Assembly (NCBI GenBank): GCA_023512835.1
Contig: CM042084.1
Coordinates: forward strand, 11,342,842 to 11,406,841
Direction: 5' to 3'
Source: Taxillus chinensis
Taxonomy: Eukaryota; Streptophyta; Magnoliopsida; Santalales; Loranthaceae
DNA length: 64,000 nt
The notes beneath the pieces are model-generated. The model was not told the origin of the DNA, searched no databases, and saw only the letters and a list, made by a program, of their open reading frames with translations. A program made the position numbers and the translations under genes. Positions 14,017 to 26,700 of this stretch are shown here, piece by piece (positions within the stretch are counted from its first letter, which is position 1; each line of letters begins with the position of its first letter).

Positions 14017-16253
14017 TGTCACGCCCCCGAATTCCAGGGAACCCGGAACCGGGTACATGACTTCCCCTTGCCCGCACCCGAAAGGTCAAGGGGTTGGTGA
14101 CTAGCACCAATAGAGACTATACCGCGGGTCTTGTCTCAAATATGCAACCCTGTATATCATACATCAAGGGTAATCCTGTACTTTCCCTTATATCATCATG
14201 CACACATTAAGTCAAACAATCATACCGACATCACATCACAAACAAGTATGCAAATACAATCGTCCACGGACCCATGTCCGGGATACAAACATAATACAAT
14301 ACACAATACGAATACGAATACGAATATAGATCGCATCATACATCGAGTAGTGGGCACGTCCTCTTGGAAGAAAGTCCTCCACTAGTCTCGGGTCACACCT
14401 GAAAAAGGTAAACAACAAGTAGGGGTGAGCGACAAGCTCGGTAGGTGACCCCGACACTCCACATCATGCAAACATACAAGTCTATACTACATGCTCGTGT
14501 ACTCGTGCACCGTGTGTAGTGTGCACAATCATCGGGACTCGGCCCCGCAAACAAACATCAGGACCTAGCCTGCCCACACAGATAGCTTGTCCACGATCCT
14601 CACTAGGATCCCACTCAGGGCACTCGCCCCTACCACCGGCTTATATGCCCGGACACGGTCGCCACACCGGCCTCGCCATCGGTGCATATGCCTGCCATGT
14701 CAACCACATAGCACCATCGGTGCATCACGGTGAGAACCCAAACAAGTCACGGAGTCCATGCCCCAATACCCCACATCAACATACTAACATGAGTATGGCA
14801 TGTCATTCTCGACATTTCCTTTGGAAGCGTAGCGGTCTCCACAAGTAAATCCTCAATCCTTGATTTATGAAGGAAGTACCCATAGCAGCCTATTTTCTTG
14901 AAATTAAAAGTCCCGGCATTGGGTTCCCATAGCATAAATAAGATAATCCGATTTTTGGGGATTTTTTCGAGATGTCTAACCCCACTTTCCAAAAATTCAC
15001 CACTACGAACTTTTGGGTTTTTTCGAGATTTTACACTAAATCCCAAATTTCACATTTTGAAATAATGGGAATTAATTTTTCTAGTATTTTTCTTTGAATC
15101 CAAATGGGGGGTATTTCGTTATTTACATTGTAACTTAAATACTTAAATATGTAGATGGGTATAGGTTGCAATGTAAATAGGTCCCATCCATCAATCAGTA
15201 TTTCGAATCGCGGTGAAACTACATTTTCGAATCCGCTTTGAATCGTATTTTCGAATCTCTTTTCGAATCGCCTTCGACCCTCGAACCTACACTCGAACTA
15301 CCTTCGAAAACTACCTTGAAGTACCCATGAATCGCCTTCGAAACTCCCCTTCGAAGTACCTTCGAACCTTCGAAACGACACTCGAAAATTTCACATTCGA
15401 CACTCGAAATTACACTACATCGAACCTACCTTCGAACCTTCGAACCTGCACATTCGAAATTTTCAATTTCCAGTCGATCTCATCGGCTGTTCTCTACCCA
15501 GTTCACGACGATTCCATCGTTCATCATCGTTTTTCACCTGTTTCTCGTCCTGGATTCAACCCGGAATCTCATAAAACTCATACCTAATACTATATATTAG
15601 GTTTTAAATCACGTCTTACCCCTCGGAACGCATTTAAATACAAGATTCAACCCAAAATTGGTTTTTCCCCAATTTCTAGGGTTCAACACGAATTTGCATG
15701 ATTTCATCAAATTCTTACATGTTAATCCAAAAAAACAGCAAGAAAAGGGTGAAGAATCAAGGGAACACCTACCTGGAATGATTCTTGATGCTTGAACGAG
15801 CTCAAAACGCCCCAAATCGCCAAGGCCTCCAAGCTTCCTTCTCTCTTTCTCTCTCTAAGCTCTCCAACGCAGATGCAGAAATGCTAAAACGTAACGTGGA
15901 AGCTCTCTTTCCCCTATTTATATTTTTGCCAGTCAACTGACCTAGTCAACCATTGACCCAGTCAATAATTAACCTCCAAGGTCCCGAACTCCAAATTGAG
16001 TCAAACTACAGTCAAAACGCTCGAAATGACGAGCACAATACTACACAGATATTAGTACACCCAAATGACCGCTCAAACGCAAAGTCAACCAATAGACCCC
16101 GAAAAGTCAACAATCGGGTCAAACGGGGCCCCGACTCGGAATCGGGCCCAAGTACAGTCAAAATGCTCACATTGACGGCTACACTACCGTCCTGATAGTT
16201 ACATTCCCATAGAATGACTATCTCTCAAGACTACCCAAATACGAGTCTTTACA
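14017..16253 (-). mobile_element. Solo LTR of a Ty3/gypsy element, reverse orientation
   Basis: A 2237-bp segment begins TGTCACGCCCCCGAATTC and ends GAGTCTTTACA, the reverse complement of the TGTAAAGACTC...GTGACA ends of the LTR at 58685-61143. It is flanked by a perfect 5-bp TSD, GCTGT (14012-14016 and 16254-16258). Unit 2 shows the empty site (GATTGCTGCTGTAATATT, about 21490-21507). There is no internal region or second LTR, so it arose by LTR-LTR recombination. Sense landmarks are on the minus strand: TATA box at 15915-15922, a cluster of TTGAC cores at about 15930-16180, a TTCGAA-rich variable array at about 15200-15470, and the inverted repeat at 15121-15178. Confidence 0.93.
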
Positions 16254-17359
16254 GCTGTAATATTCTCTGCCTGCCTTTTCTTCTTCTTCATGTCCCGTTT
16301 TATGGCCTAGCTAGACATTGTATGAATACATAATAATTTGTTGCGTTTTTATTCACTATTTTTTAATTTGCCATGTATGTTGCATTTGAATCGAGTCAAC
16401 TTCCTCAGACAACCCCACCACTCACCCACCCAGTCCCCCTCCCCCCCAAAAGCACACACTATTTCCCTCAATCTATCAACCTATTCAATCCAGAAAAATT
16501 TAAAAGTAACGCCCTTGAGGGACAAAAAATTTAAAAAAAAAAAAAAAACAATGCTCATCTATCTAATAAAATTCATTGTCGCATGAAAGATCAGTGAAGC
16601 TTAACACACGACAAGTTAGCCATATGTTTTTTTTAGCTAAAACTATACGAAATTAAAGTCGCCAAATTTATTGCCTCGACAGTAGGAGTAATAGCATGTT
16701 GTTTATGTACAAGTATGAATTTAAAAGTCAAGAATAATCAACATTTGAAATTAATTTTGAAGTCCTTGACTTGACTCCTCAAAATAAGAAACAAGGTAGA
16801 GCATGTGTCCAAGGTAAATGGGTATTACAACTCCCTTTTTACTATGGAGTTATTGTGCTTTAGGATAACAAGTTTTAATTATTATCTTTTCTATTTGAAA
16901 GTTGCAAAGATTACAAGGAAAAATGAAAAACTATGATAGAGGATCAAAGGGATCCATGAGCATGTAAAGAAAGAAAATTTTTTCTCTGAATCCAAACACT
17001 TTGAATGATTTCTTTTTATCACAAAAAACAAAAGAATCTCATTCCTGTGTACCTCTTAAATTTGGCTTAGGCTTTCACTTTTTCTATTATCTCTCATAAT
17101 ATTTTCAAAGAGGTCTTCTTCTCTTTGTATGTGGTATGCACGAATACCATATCCTTAATGGTTAAGGATTTTTCCATTATCGCCTCTATCGATACTAACA
17201 AAAATCCACAAAACATCCTTCCGCAAAGCATCAAATAGTTTACTTATTGTCTCAAGTTTGCCTCCTTTTTCCCCTAGAGCTTCATGCATATAAAATATAA
17301 TGATTGCAAGTGTATAATATTGCATACAAGTAATAAAGTATAGTATATTTAAGCCCAAA

Positions 17360-20300
17360 GATATTCAAGCTTTTAAATTAATATAGAAATGTTGGGCGGT
17401 TAATTGAAGATATTTAATTGTAATATTATTCACAAAGATAATATTGAATAATTAAGAAATCTTGACCATTAATAACTACAAAGCTGCTTATATTGAACAG
17501 TCATCGACGCATTATGCACCAGCATATGCCATATGTAGGTCATAAACATAAATATGTTATTTGCATGTGTGGTCTTATTTCAGTACAACATAGTGGCATA
17601 CATATTTATTCACTTTGGGGTTGGGGTAGCTTCTCCGTTCATGGCGATTCAATTCAAGATGCTACTAGTTTTTGCCTAGTTAGTTGGTTGACTGAAAAAT
17701 TCAATCCCATATTAGTGAGGGGAGTTGGAAAGCAGGTTCAATTCGTCCCATTAATTTCCCAAAAACGCTGATGGCACTAGTGGCGAGTGGCTTTCCAGTC
17801 ACGTTGGATGTGAGGTTGATTGAATCCAACAAAACTCCGGTACAAGGCACCGCACGATCTAGCGGTTGAGCGTTACCGCCAAGTCGGATGCGGATGTCCC
17901 AACCATGTTCCTAAATGTCACGTCACTGATGTGAACTCCAGTTAGCTGCAAAACACATAGAACTCATACTCATTAATTTTGTCGTCACAAAAGTATATAT
18001 GTAACTTAATTCATGCATGGGTCCAGCTAGCTAGCTAGCTAATTGCACATATATAGTTTTAATCTAGTATTTTCAAAAGTGTTGATCAAATTGGCATTCA
18101 GAGATGATATATATATACCTGCTCACTACGCCTAGTCCTATCGCAGAATTCGGTCTATGATGATAGGATTCTCGACGGAGTCGAATTTAATGTTCTCAAA
18201 GGTGACATGTCGAACGTTACCCCTCCCGACTTGCCATGTCTTGATCCGAGCGCCGTTAGTGGTGCCGTTGAAGATAATGTTGCTCACACCGATGTTCTGG
18301 ACATTCACTTCGTTGGCTCCCCTACCCAAGCTTCCAATGCTGCACATTTGATGATAAAATATAGACGTATCATTATATGAATTCAAACACTAAAAAGACA
18401 TGGCCTATGAGTGATAGTAATTGCCTTATTCCATGGCCAGGACCACAAACGATATTGTTGATCCTTATGTCGGAGGTGTAATCTCCGATGGAGATGCAAT
18501 CATCACCTACACATACATAAGCACAAAATAAGTAAACTAACTCTTATGCATGAGAAATGATAAATGGTTTCTTGCATGAATGTTTTAGTCTTCCCATACC
18601 GGAGCCGATTTTGGAATTCTTGATGGTGAGATTTTGGACAGACTGGATATGGATGCCATCGGTGTTGGGGCTAAGACCGGGGGCTACGATCACAAGCCTT
18701 TCTACTAATACGGAGTTACAACCCATGAGTAGAATATGAACTTGCGGCGCATCCAAGAAGTACAAAGTTGAGATTATCACATCTTTGCTGTTTAAAAACT
18801 TTATTGACTGCATGCATTCACGTAATAATATTACATTCGACACGTACATTTATCCTATATATTTTGTATTGTGTAAATAGGTATTTTAAGCTATAATTGT
18901 TGGGGGGTAATTAACTATACTCACAGTTGGTGCCAAAGAGGTGCATCCTTGCTGGGGAAAAAATAATATATAATTAGTAGTGAAAAGGTTGATGTTTTAG
19001 CAGTGCATGCATGTGTTCATATATATATATATATATATATAGTTAAGGTGGAATTGAAGTTTTGGGACATATAATTATTTACCAGGCTGGGGTGATCCCT
19101 GCAGTTTTGGTCCCACCATGCTTTGCCGCGGCCGTTAATTTTCCCAGGGCCACTCATGGTCAACCCTGTCACACCCTGAAACACAATCCATTGACTTTGG
19201 TCCAGCCCATTCCACGCTTGGGGAACGTCTGGGGCCATAATTTCCCCAAGCACCTGCTCGATCGGCCATAAATTAATTTTTTATTTTTCATGAAAAATAC
19301 TTAAAAGGGTAATTATTATTAATTATCCCTGTTTGTTTCTTAATTACAGTACCTGAAACGAGACAGGAACTTTGCAGGGGCCACTAAATACTACTGGTTT
19401 CACCAAGAAATTGTTCCCGGCTGGAATAACCACGGTAGGACTGCCACCCACCGCGGTACATGCTGCACTCCACGCCTTCAAGAAGGCCTGTATATATTTG
19501 CAGATTTATATATATATATACCAACATGTATAGGTCACTATCCAAAATTAATGGAAAGTGCTTTTGTATATATATATATACACACGCCCACAAGCACATA
19601 TAGAAAATATATCTTAAAATTCTATCATTATTTGTTTTGTTCTATCATTGATCGATGCCACATAGATACTGACTACAAATGTATGAATTTTAAATGTTAA
19701 AAACTTATGATACATAAAACGTATATGTTAGATGATTAAAAATACAGAAGGTCTAATTTACATTATAGTCTTATTTAATGGTTTTCAGTTGGCTTTAATA
19801 GATTATACTCGCGGAGGGACTTCCGACTCCCATAACATAACGTGATGCTGCGCACATTAAAATGTAATAGATTTATGAACTCCAAATGCATAAATTTAAA
19901 TAGGCTGAATATAAATGCAATCAACTATAAAATCTCATGAAGTTTGGAAATTCATAGGGTTCCTTAATTACATGGACAAGTTAGTAGAATATGTTTTATA
20001 TCCAATTAAAAGACACGATTAAATTCGATCATGTAAATTGGATGGCCTATGCATTTGCAAGTTTGTGAGAGCTCAATGTCCAAATTATATTCTTCTTTTC
20101 GTTTGCAATTAATTCATTTGGAAGTTTCTAATATTGGGATGCATATATATATATACACACACACACAAACACACACACTTGATAATTCTTTCTTAGATTT
20201 ATCATCACTAATAGTTCCTAATATTTTGATGGTATGCCCAATTAAGTGTTGAACATGTTATAGTATTTGCATGTATCAATGAATTAAATAATAGGACGAC

Positions 20301-22603
20301 TAAGAAATTTATATACTTGAGAATTATCCGTTCTGCCATCACCAATGGCTCCATATTTTAAAACATTAAACTGTTCAGCCCTTATACATGCAATGTTCAT
20401 GACATTGAGCAGTCCCAATATGAACACAATTTTGAGAAAATCCTGCATAATACAAAGTGAATAATAAGAAAGAAAATTAAAAAATAAATAATAATTTATG
20501 ATAAGTCGTAAATGAGTAAAAAAAACTCCCCTCAATAAATAAAAAATCTTCTTACCATGATTTGGAAAGGTTGCTTTGGTGCTTGAGAATTCCTACAATC
20601 TATGAAGCTAATAAGAAGGAAGTAGATATATGGAGGATGAATCCCAGGTAGACCAAGAACCAAAGATCTTTCTTCTTTTAAAAATGTGAAGAAAAACGTC
20701 AAGGGCTTTTGTTTTGAGTTAGTGTGCGGAATCGGAGAACTTTATAAAGATTACCAATTACTATTTTTGTTTGCTTGTAGTTGTAAGCGGTTCAAATTAA
20801 ACAAAATGGCTATCTTTAGGATGAGTTCATTATATGACTATAAATAATAATTAGTTAATTTCTATCTTGCTACAAACAATTTAATTATCCATTGATAGTA
20901 AATACTATTCAAAAAAATAACGTAACAAAATTTAAAATTTTTTTTGTTTAAAAACTCTAACGACCTTGATAATTAATTAATTGAAGACTTTGTTGATATA
21001 ATAAATTTAATAGTATATGCCAATAAAACATAATACCTTGACTAAATATAAAGAATTTGTATAGAGCTGGATGCGATCAAATAGATAAGAAATATGATGA
21101 AATAACAATACAAAATAGAATAGATAGAAGTATAAATATAGCTTAATCAAGTTGTGGTGGGACATGCAAGAACTCTCAATAGTGAAATCAACTCTCTTTT
21201 CCACTTTGATCTTGGTGCAACAAGTTGGAGCCCAATATATAACAAATGATTAATTGGTCCATAATCCTATAATTTTTCTTCTGTATGAACTGTTCATGAA
21301 TATTAGCAGGCTTATTGGCGTTGGGAGACAATAGCAGATGCTCTTAATTATTGGTGGTATTGGGGTTTCATTTGTCCAACAAAACCAATTTTATTTCTTT
21401 CTGGGGTTTTTGTTTGTCTGGTAATTCTCTCAAATTCTAAAACAATGTATGTTTTTGTGTATGTGAGAGAGAAATGACAAGTTGGTAGTGGATTGCTGCT
21501 GTAATATTCTCTGCCTGCCTTTTCTTCTTCTTCATGTCCCGTTTTATGGCCTAGCTAGACATTGTATGAATACATAATAATTTGTTGCGTTTTTATTCAC
21601 TATTTTTTAATTTGCCATGTATGTTGCATTTGAATCGAGTCAACTTCCTCAGACAACCCCACCACTCACCCACCCAGTCCCCCTCCCCCCCAAAAGCACA
21701 CACTATTTCCCTCAATCTATCAACCTATTCAATCCAGAAAAATTTAAAAGTAACGCCCTTGAGGGACAAAAAATTTAAAAAAAAAAAAAAACAATGCTCA
21801 TCTATCTAATAAAATTCATTGTCGCATGAAAGATCAGTGAAGCTTAACACACGACAAGTTAGCCATATGTTTTTTTTAGCTAAAACTATACGAAATTAAA
21901 GTCGCCAAATTTATTGCCTCGACAGTAGGAGTAATAGCATGTTGTTTATGTACAAGTATGAATTTAAAAGTCAAGAATAATCAACATTTGAAATTAATTT
22001 TGAAGTCCTTGACTTGACTCCTCAAAAGAAGAAACAAGGTAGAGCATGTGTCCAAGGTAAATGGGTATTACAACTCCCTTTTTACTATGGAGTTATTGTG
22101 CTTTAGGATAACAAGTTTTAATTATTATCTTTTCTATTTGAAAGTTGCAAAGATTACAAGGAAAAATGAAAAACTATGATAGAGGATCAAAGGGATCCAT
22201 GAGCATGTAAAGAAAGAAAATTTTTTCTCTGAATCCAAACACTTTGAATGATTTCTTTTTTATCACAAAAAACAAAAGAATCTCATTCCTGTGTACCTCT
22301 TAAATTTAGCTTAGGCTTTCACTTTTTCTATTATCTCTCATAATATTTTCAAAGAGGTCTTCTTCTCTTTGTATGTGGTATGCACGAATACCATATCCTT
22401 AATGGTTAAGGATTTTTCCATTATCGCCTCTATCGATACTAACAAAAATCCACAAAACATCCTTCCGCAAAGCATCAAATAGTTTACTTATTGTCTCAAG
22501 TTTGCCTCCTTTTTCCCCTAGAGCTTCATGCATATAAAATATAATGATTGCAAGTGTATAATATTGCATACAAGTAATAAAGTATAGTATATTTAAGCCC
22601 AAA
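17360..22603. repeat. Tandem unit 2 (polygalacturonase copy 2)
   Basis: Second direct repeat, 5244 bp, from GATATTCAAGC at 17360 to the same words opening unit 3. It carries no LTR insertion and therefore shows the ancestral empty sites for both insertions in its neighbours. It is nearly identical to unit 1 outside the LTR. Confidence 0.9.
17701..20448 (-). pseudogene. Polygalacturonase (GH28), tandem copy 2, frameshifted
   Basis: Same eight-exon structure as copy 1: 20317-20448, 19353-19487, 19083-19253, 18925-18951, 18600-18807, 18425-18506, 18119-18339, 17701-17945. The NTD, GDDC, GHGIS and RIK motifs are all present. Exon 7 lacks two bases near 18144-18153 (CAGAATTCGG where copies 1 and 3 have CAGTAATTCTGG), so the frame after IIID reads RILR then a stop. 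Exon 8 has two extra bases at about 17857-17865. The predicted protein loses about the last 85 residues, including the C-terminal strands after RIK. Everything else is nearly identical to copy 1, so either it was inactivated very recently or the odd bases are assembly errors. Confidence 0.85.
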
Positions 22604-22943
22604 GATATTCAAGCTTTTAAATTAATATAGAAATGTTGGGCGGTTAATTGAAGATATTTAATTGTAATATTATTCACAAAGATAATATTGAATAATTAAG
22701 AAATCTTGACCATTAATAACTACAAAGTCGCTTATATTGAACAACATCGACGCATTATGCACCAGCATATGCCATATGTAGGTCATAAACATAAATATGT
22801 TATTTGCATGTGTGGTCTTATTTCAGTACAACATAGTGGCATACATATTTATTCACTTTGGGGTTGGGGTAGCTTCTCCGTTCATGGCGATTCAATTCAA
22901 GATGCTGCTAGTTTTTGCCTAGTTAGTTGGTTGACTGAAAAAT

Positions 22944-23682
22944 TCAATCCCATATTAGTGAGGGGAGTTGGAAAGCAGGTTCAATTCGTCCCATTAATTT
23001 CCCAAAAACGCTGATGGCACTAGTGGCGAGTGGCTTTCCAGTCACGTTGGATGTGAGGTTGATTGAATCCAACAAAACTCCGGTACAAGGCACCGCACGA
23101 CTGCAGTTGAGCGTTACCGCCAAGTCGGATGCGGATGTCCCAACCATGTTCCTAAATGTCACGTCACTGATGTGAACTCCAGTTAGCTGCAAAACACATA
23201 GAACTCATACTCATTAATTTTGTCGTCACAAAAGTATATATGTAACTTAATTCATGCATGGGTCCAGCTAGCTAGCTAGCTATGTAAAGACTCGTATTTG
23301 GGTAGTTTTGAGAGATAGTCATTCTATGGGAATGTAACTATCTGGACGGTAGTGTAGTCGTCGATGTGAGCATTTTGACTGTACTTGGGCCCGATTCCGA
23401 GTCGGGGACCCGTTTGACCCGATTGTTGACTTTTTGGGGTTTATTGGTTGACTTTGCGTTTGAGCAGTCATTTGAGTGTGATAATATCTGAACAGTATTG
23501 TGCTCGTTATTTCGAGCGTTTTGACAGTAATTTGACTCAATTTGGAGTTCGTGACCTCGGGAGGTTAATTATTGCGTTCGGGTCAATTATTGCTGGGAGG
23601 CCAATTATTGGCAACGGTATATATATAATTAAGAACTGCCTTATATCTTTAATTGCCAATTATTGGTACGTGCATGTTTGAG

Positions 23683-23717
<35 letters not shown>

Positions 23718-26700
23718 GAAGAGCGTAGAGCTTTCTTGGCGATTTTGGGGCGATTGGAGCTCGTGGATCGCAAAGAATCTTCCAGGTAGGTGATTCTAAC
23801 TCCTTATATGATTCATAGTAGGCTTAGCATGCTTAATTTGGGTGAAATCATGGAATTTGGGGGTGAACCTTAAGATTTGGGGGAAACCCAAATTTTGGTT
23901 GAATCTTGTGATTTAAATGCATAAAAGAGGTATTTCTGTTGATTACATGAAATTTAGAGTTATTTAAGACGTGTAATGGGGTGTATATCAAAATAAATGT
24001 GTTTATGAGTGTTTGGGGTTCTTTGGGTTGCCGTTCTAGCTAAGAAAATTGGCAAAAACGACGGTGAACAGTGTTTTTCCGGGACTAAGTGAATAGTGTT
24101 TCCGGGACTAAGTGAACAGTGTTTTTCCGGGACTAAGTGAATAGTGTTTCCGGGCTAAGTGAATAGTGTTTCCGGGACTAAGTGAATAGTGTTTCCGGGA
24201 CTAAGTGAACAGTGTTTTTCCGGATCAGTAGTCCGGAGTAGTTAGTCCGGAGGAGTTAGTCCGGATCAGTAGTCCGGAGTAATCGATCCAGAGATCAAAT
24301 CCGTAGGAGTGAAACAAGTGTTCCGCTGCAGTCAACCGCACAGACTGGACATTTACATTGTAAACCATTATGCCTAAGTATTATACTTAAGTTACAATGT
24401 AAATAACGAAATACCCCCCATTTGGATTCAAAGAAAAATACTAGAAAAATTAATTCCCACTATTTCAAAATGTGAAAATTGGGTTTTAATGTAAAATCTC
24501 GGAAAAACCCAAAAGTTCGTAGTGGTGAATTTTTGGAAAGTGGGGTTAGACATCTCGGAAAAATCCCCAAAAATCAGATTATCTTATTTATGATAAGGGA
24601 ATCCAATGCCGGGACTTTTAATTTCAAGAAAATAGCTGCTATGAGTACTTCCTTCATAAATCAAGGGTTGAGGATTTACTTGTGAAGACTGGCTACAATT
24701 CTAAAGGAAATGTTGAGAATGACATGCCATACTAATGTTAGTATGTTGATGTGAGGTATTGGGGCATGGACTCCGTGACTTGTTTGGGTTTTCACCGTGA
24801 TGCACCGATGGTGCTATGTGGTTGACGTGGCAGGCATATGCACCGATGGCAGGCTTGTGTGGCGATCGTGGCCGGGCATATTTGCGTGGGACAGCTAAGG
24901 CCTAAGTTGAGCCGTTGAGCTCGTGGAGCTAGGGCCGAGTGCTCGAGCCGGGATTCCATGGAGGATCGTGGACAAGTTGTCCCTGATGTTTGTTGCAGGT
25001 CGAGTCTCGATGATTGTGCACACTACACGGTGCACAAGTACACCGAGCATATAGTATAGACTTATATGTGTTGCATGATGTGGAGTGTTAGGGTCACCTA
25101 CTGAGCTTGTCGCTCACCCCTACTTGTTGCTTACCCTTTTCAGGTGTGACCCGAGACTAGTGGAGGACTTTCTTCCAGGAGGACGCCCACTACTCGATGT
25201 ATGATCCGATTATATTCTCGTATTGTTTTATGTGATATCCCGGACATGGGTCCGTGGACGATTGTATTTGCATACCGTATGATGTGATGTCCGTATGATT
25301 GTTTGACTCTTTGTATGCATGATGATATATGGGAAAGTACAGGATTACCCTTGATGTATGATCAGTACAGGGTTGCATATTTGAGACAGCACCCGCGGTG
25401 TAGTCTCTATTGGTGCTAGTCACCAACCCCTTGACCTTTCGGGTGCGGGCAAGGGGAAGTCATGTACCCGGTTCCGGGTTCCCGGGAATTCGGGGGCGTG
25501 ACAAGCTAATTGCACATATATAGTTTTAATCTAGTATTTTCAAAAGTGTTGATCAAATTGGCATTCAGAGATGATATATATATACCTGCTCACTACAGCT
25601 AGTCCTATCGCAGTAATTCTGGTCTATGATGATAGGATTCTCGACGGAGTCGAATTTAATGTTCTCAAAGGTGACATGTCGAACGTTACCCCTCCCGACT
25701 TGCCATGTCTTGATCCGAGCGCCGTTAGTGGTGCCGTTGAAGATAATGTTGCTCACACCGATGTTCTGGACATTCACTTCGTTGGCTCCCCTACCCAAGC
25801 TTCCAATGCTGCACATTTGATGATAAAATATAGACGTATCATTATATGAATTCAAACACTAAAAAGACATGGCCTATGAGTGATAGTAATTGCCTTATTC
25901 CATGGCCAGGACCACAAACGATATTGTTGATCCTTATGTCGGAGGTGTAATCTCCGATGGAGATGCAATCATCACCTACACACACATAAGCACAAAATAA
26001 GTAAACTAACTCTTATGCATGAGAAATGATAAATGGTTTCTTGCATGAATGTTTTAGTTTTCCCATACCGGAGCCGATTTTGGAATTCTTGATGGTGAGA
26101 TTTTGGACAGACTGGATATGGATGCCGTCGGTGTTGGGGCTAAGACCGGGGGCTACAATCACAAGCCTTTCTACTAATACGGAGTCACAACCCATGAGTA
26201 GAATATGAACTTGCGGCGCATCCAAGAAGTACAAAGTTGAGATTATCACATCTTTGCTGTTCAAAAACTTTATTGACTGCATGCATTCACGTAATAATAT
26301 TACATTCGACACGTACATTTATCCTATATATTTTGTATTGTGTAAATGGGTATTTTAAGCTATAATTGGGGGAGAATTAACTATACTTACAGTTGGTGCC
26401 AAAGAGGTACATCCTTGCTGGGGAAAAAATAATATATAATTAGTAGTGAAAAGGTTGATGTTTTAGGAGTGCATGCATCTGTTCAAATATATATATATGT
26501 ATATTGTTAAGGTGGAATTAAAGTTTTGGGACATATAATTATTTACCAGGCTGGGGTGATCCCTGCAGTTTTGGTCCCACCATGCTTTGCCGCGGCCGTT
26601 AATTTTCCCAGGGCCACTCATGGTCAACCCTGTCACACCCTGAAACACAATCCATTGACTTTGGTCCAGCCCATTCCACGCTTGGGGAACGTCTGGGGCC

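Larger units (their letters stand above)
9856..17359. repeat. Tandem unit 1 (polygalacturonase copy 1 plus solo LTR)
   Basis: First of three direct repeats. It begins with GATATTCAAGCTTTTAAATT, and the next unit starts with the same words at 17360. Without the LTR insertion at 14017-16253 and one target-site copy, the unit is about 5262 bp. Units 1 and 2 agree almost base for base through exons, introns and spacer. They differ mainly in the LTR insertion, microsatellite lengths and a few substitutions. Confidence 0.9.

Noticed and set aside
14236..14848. Open frames of about 70-110 residues in the solo LTR
   Set aside because: They lie in noncoding LTR sequence and are not conserved as frames in the other LTR copies.
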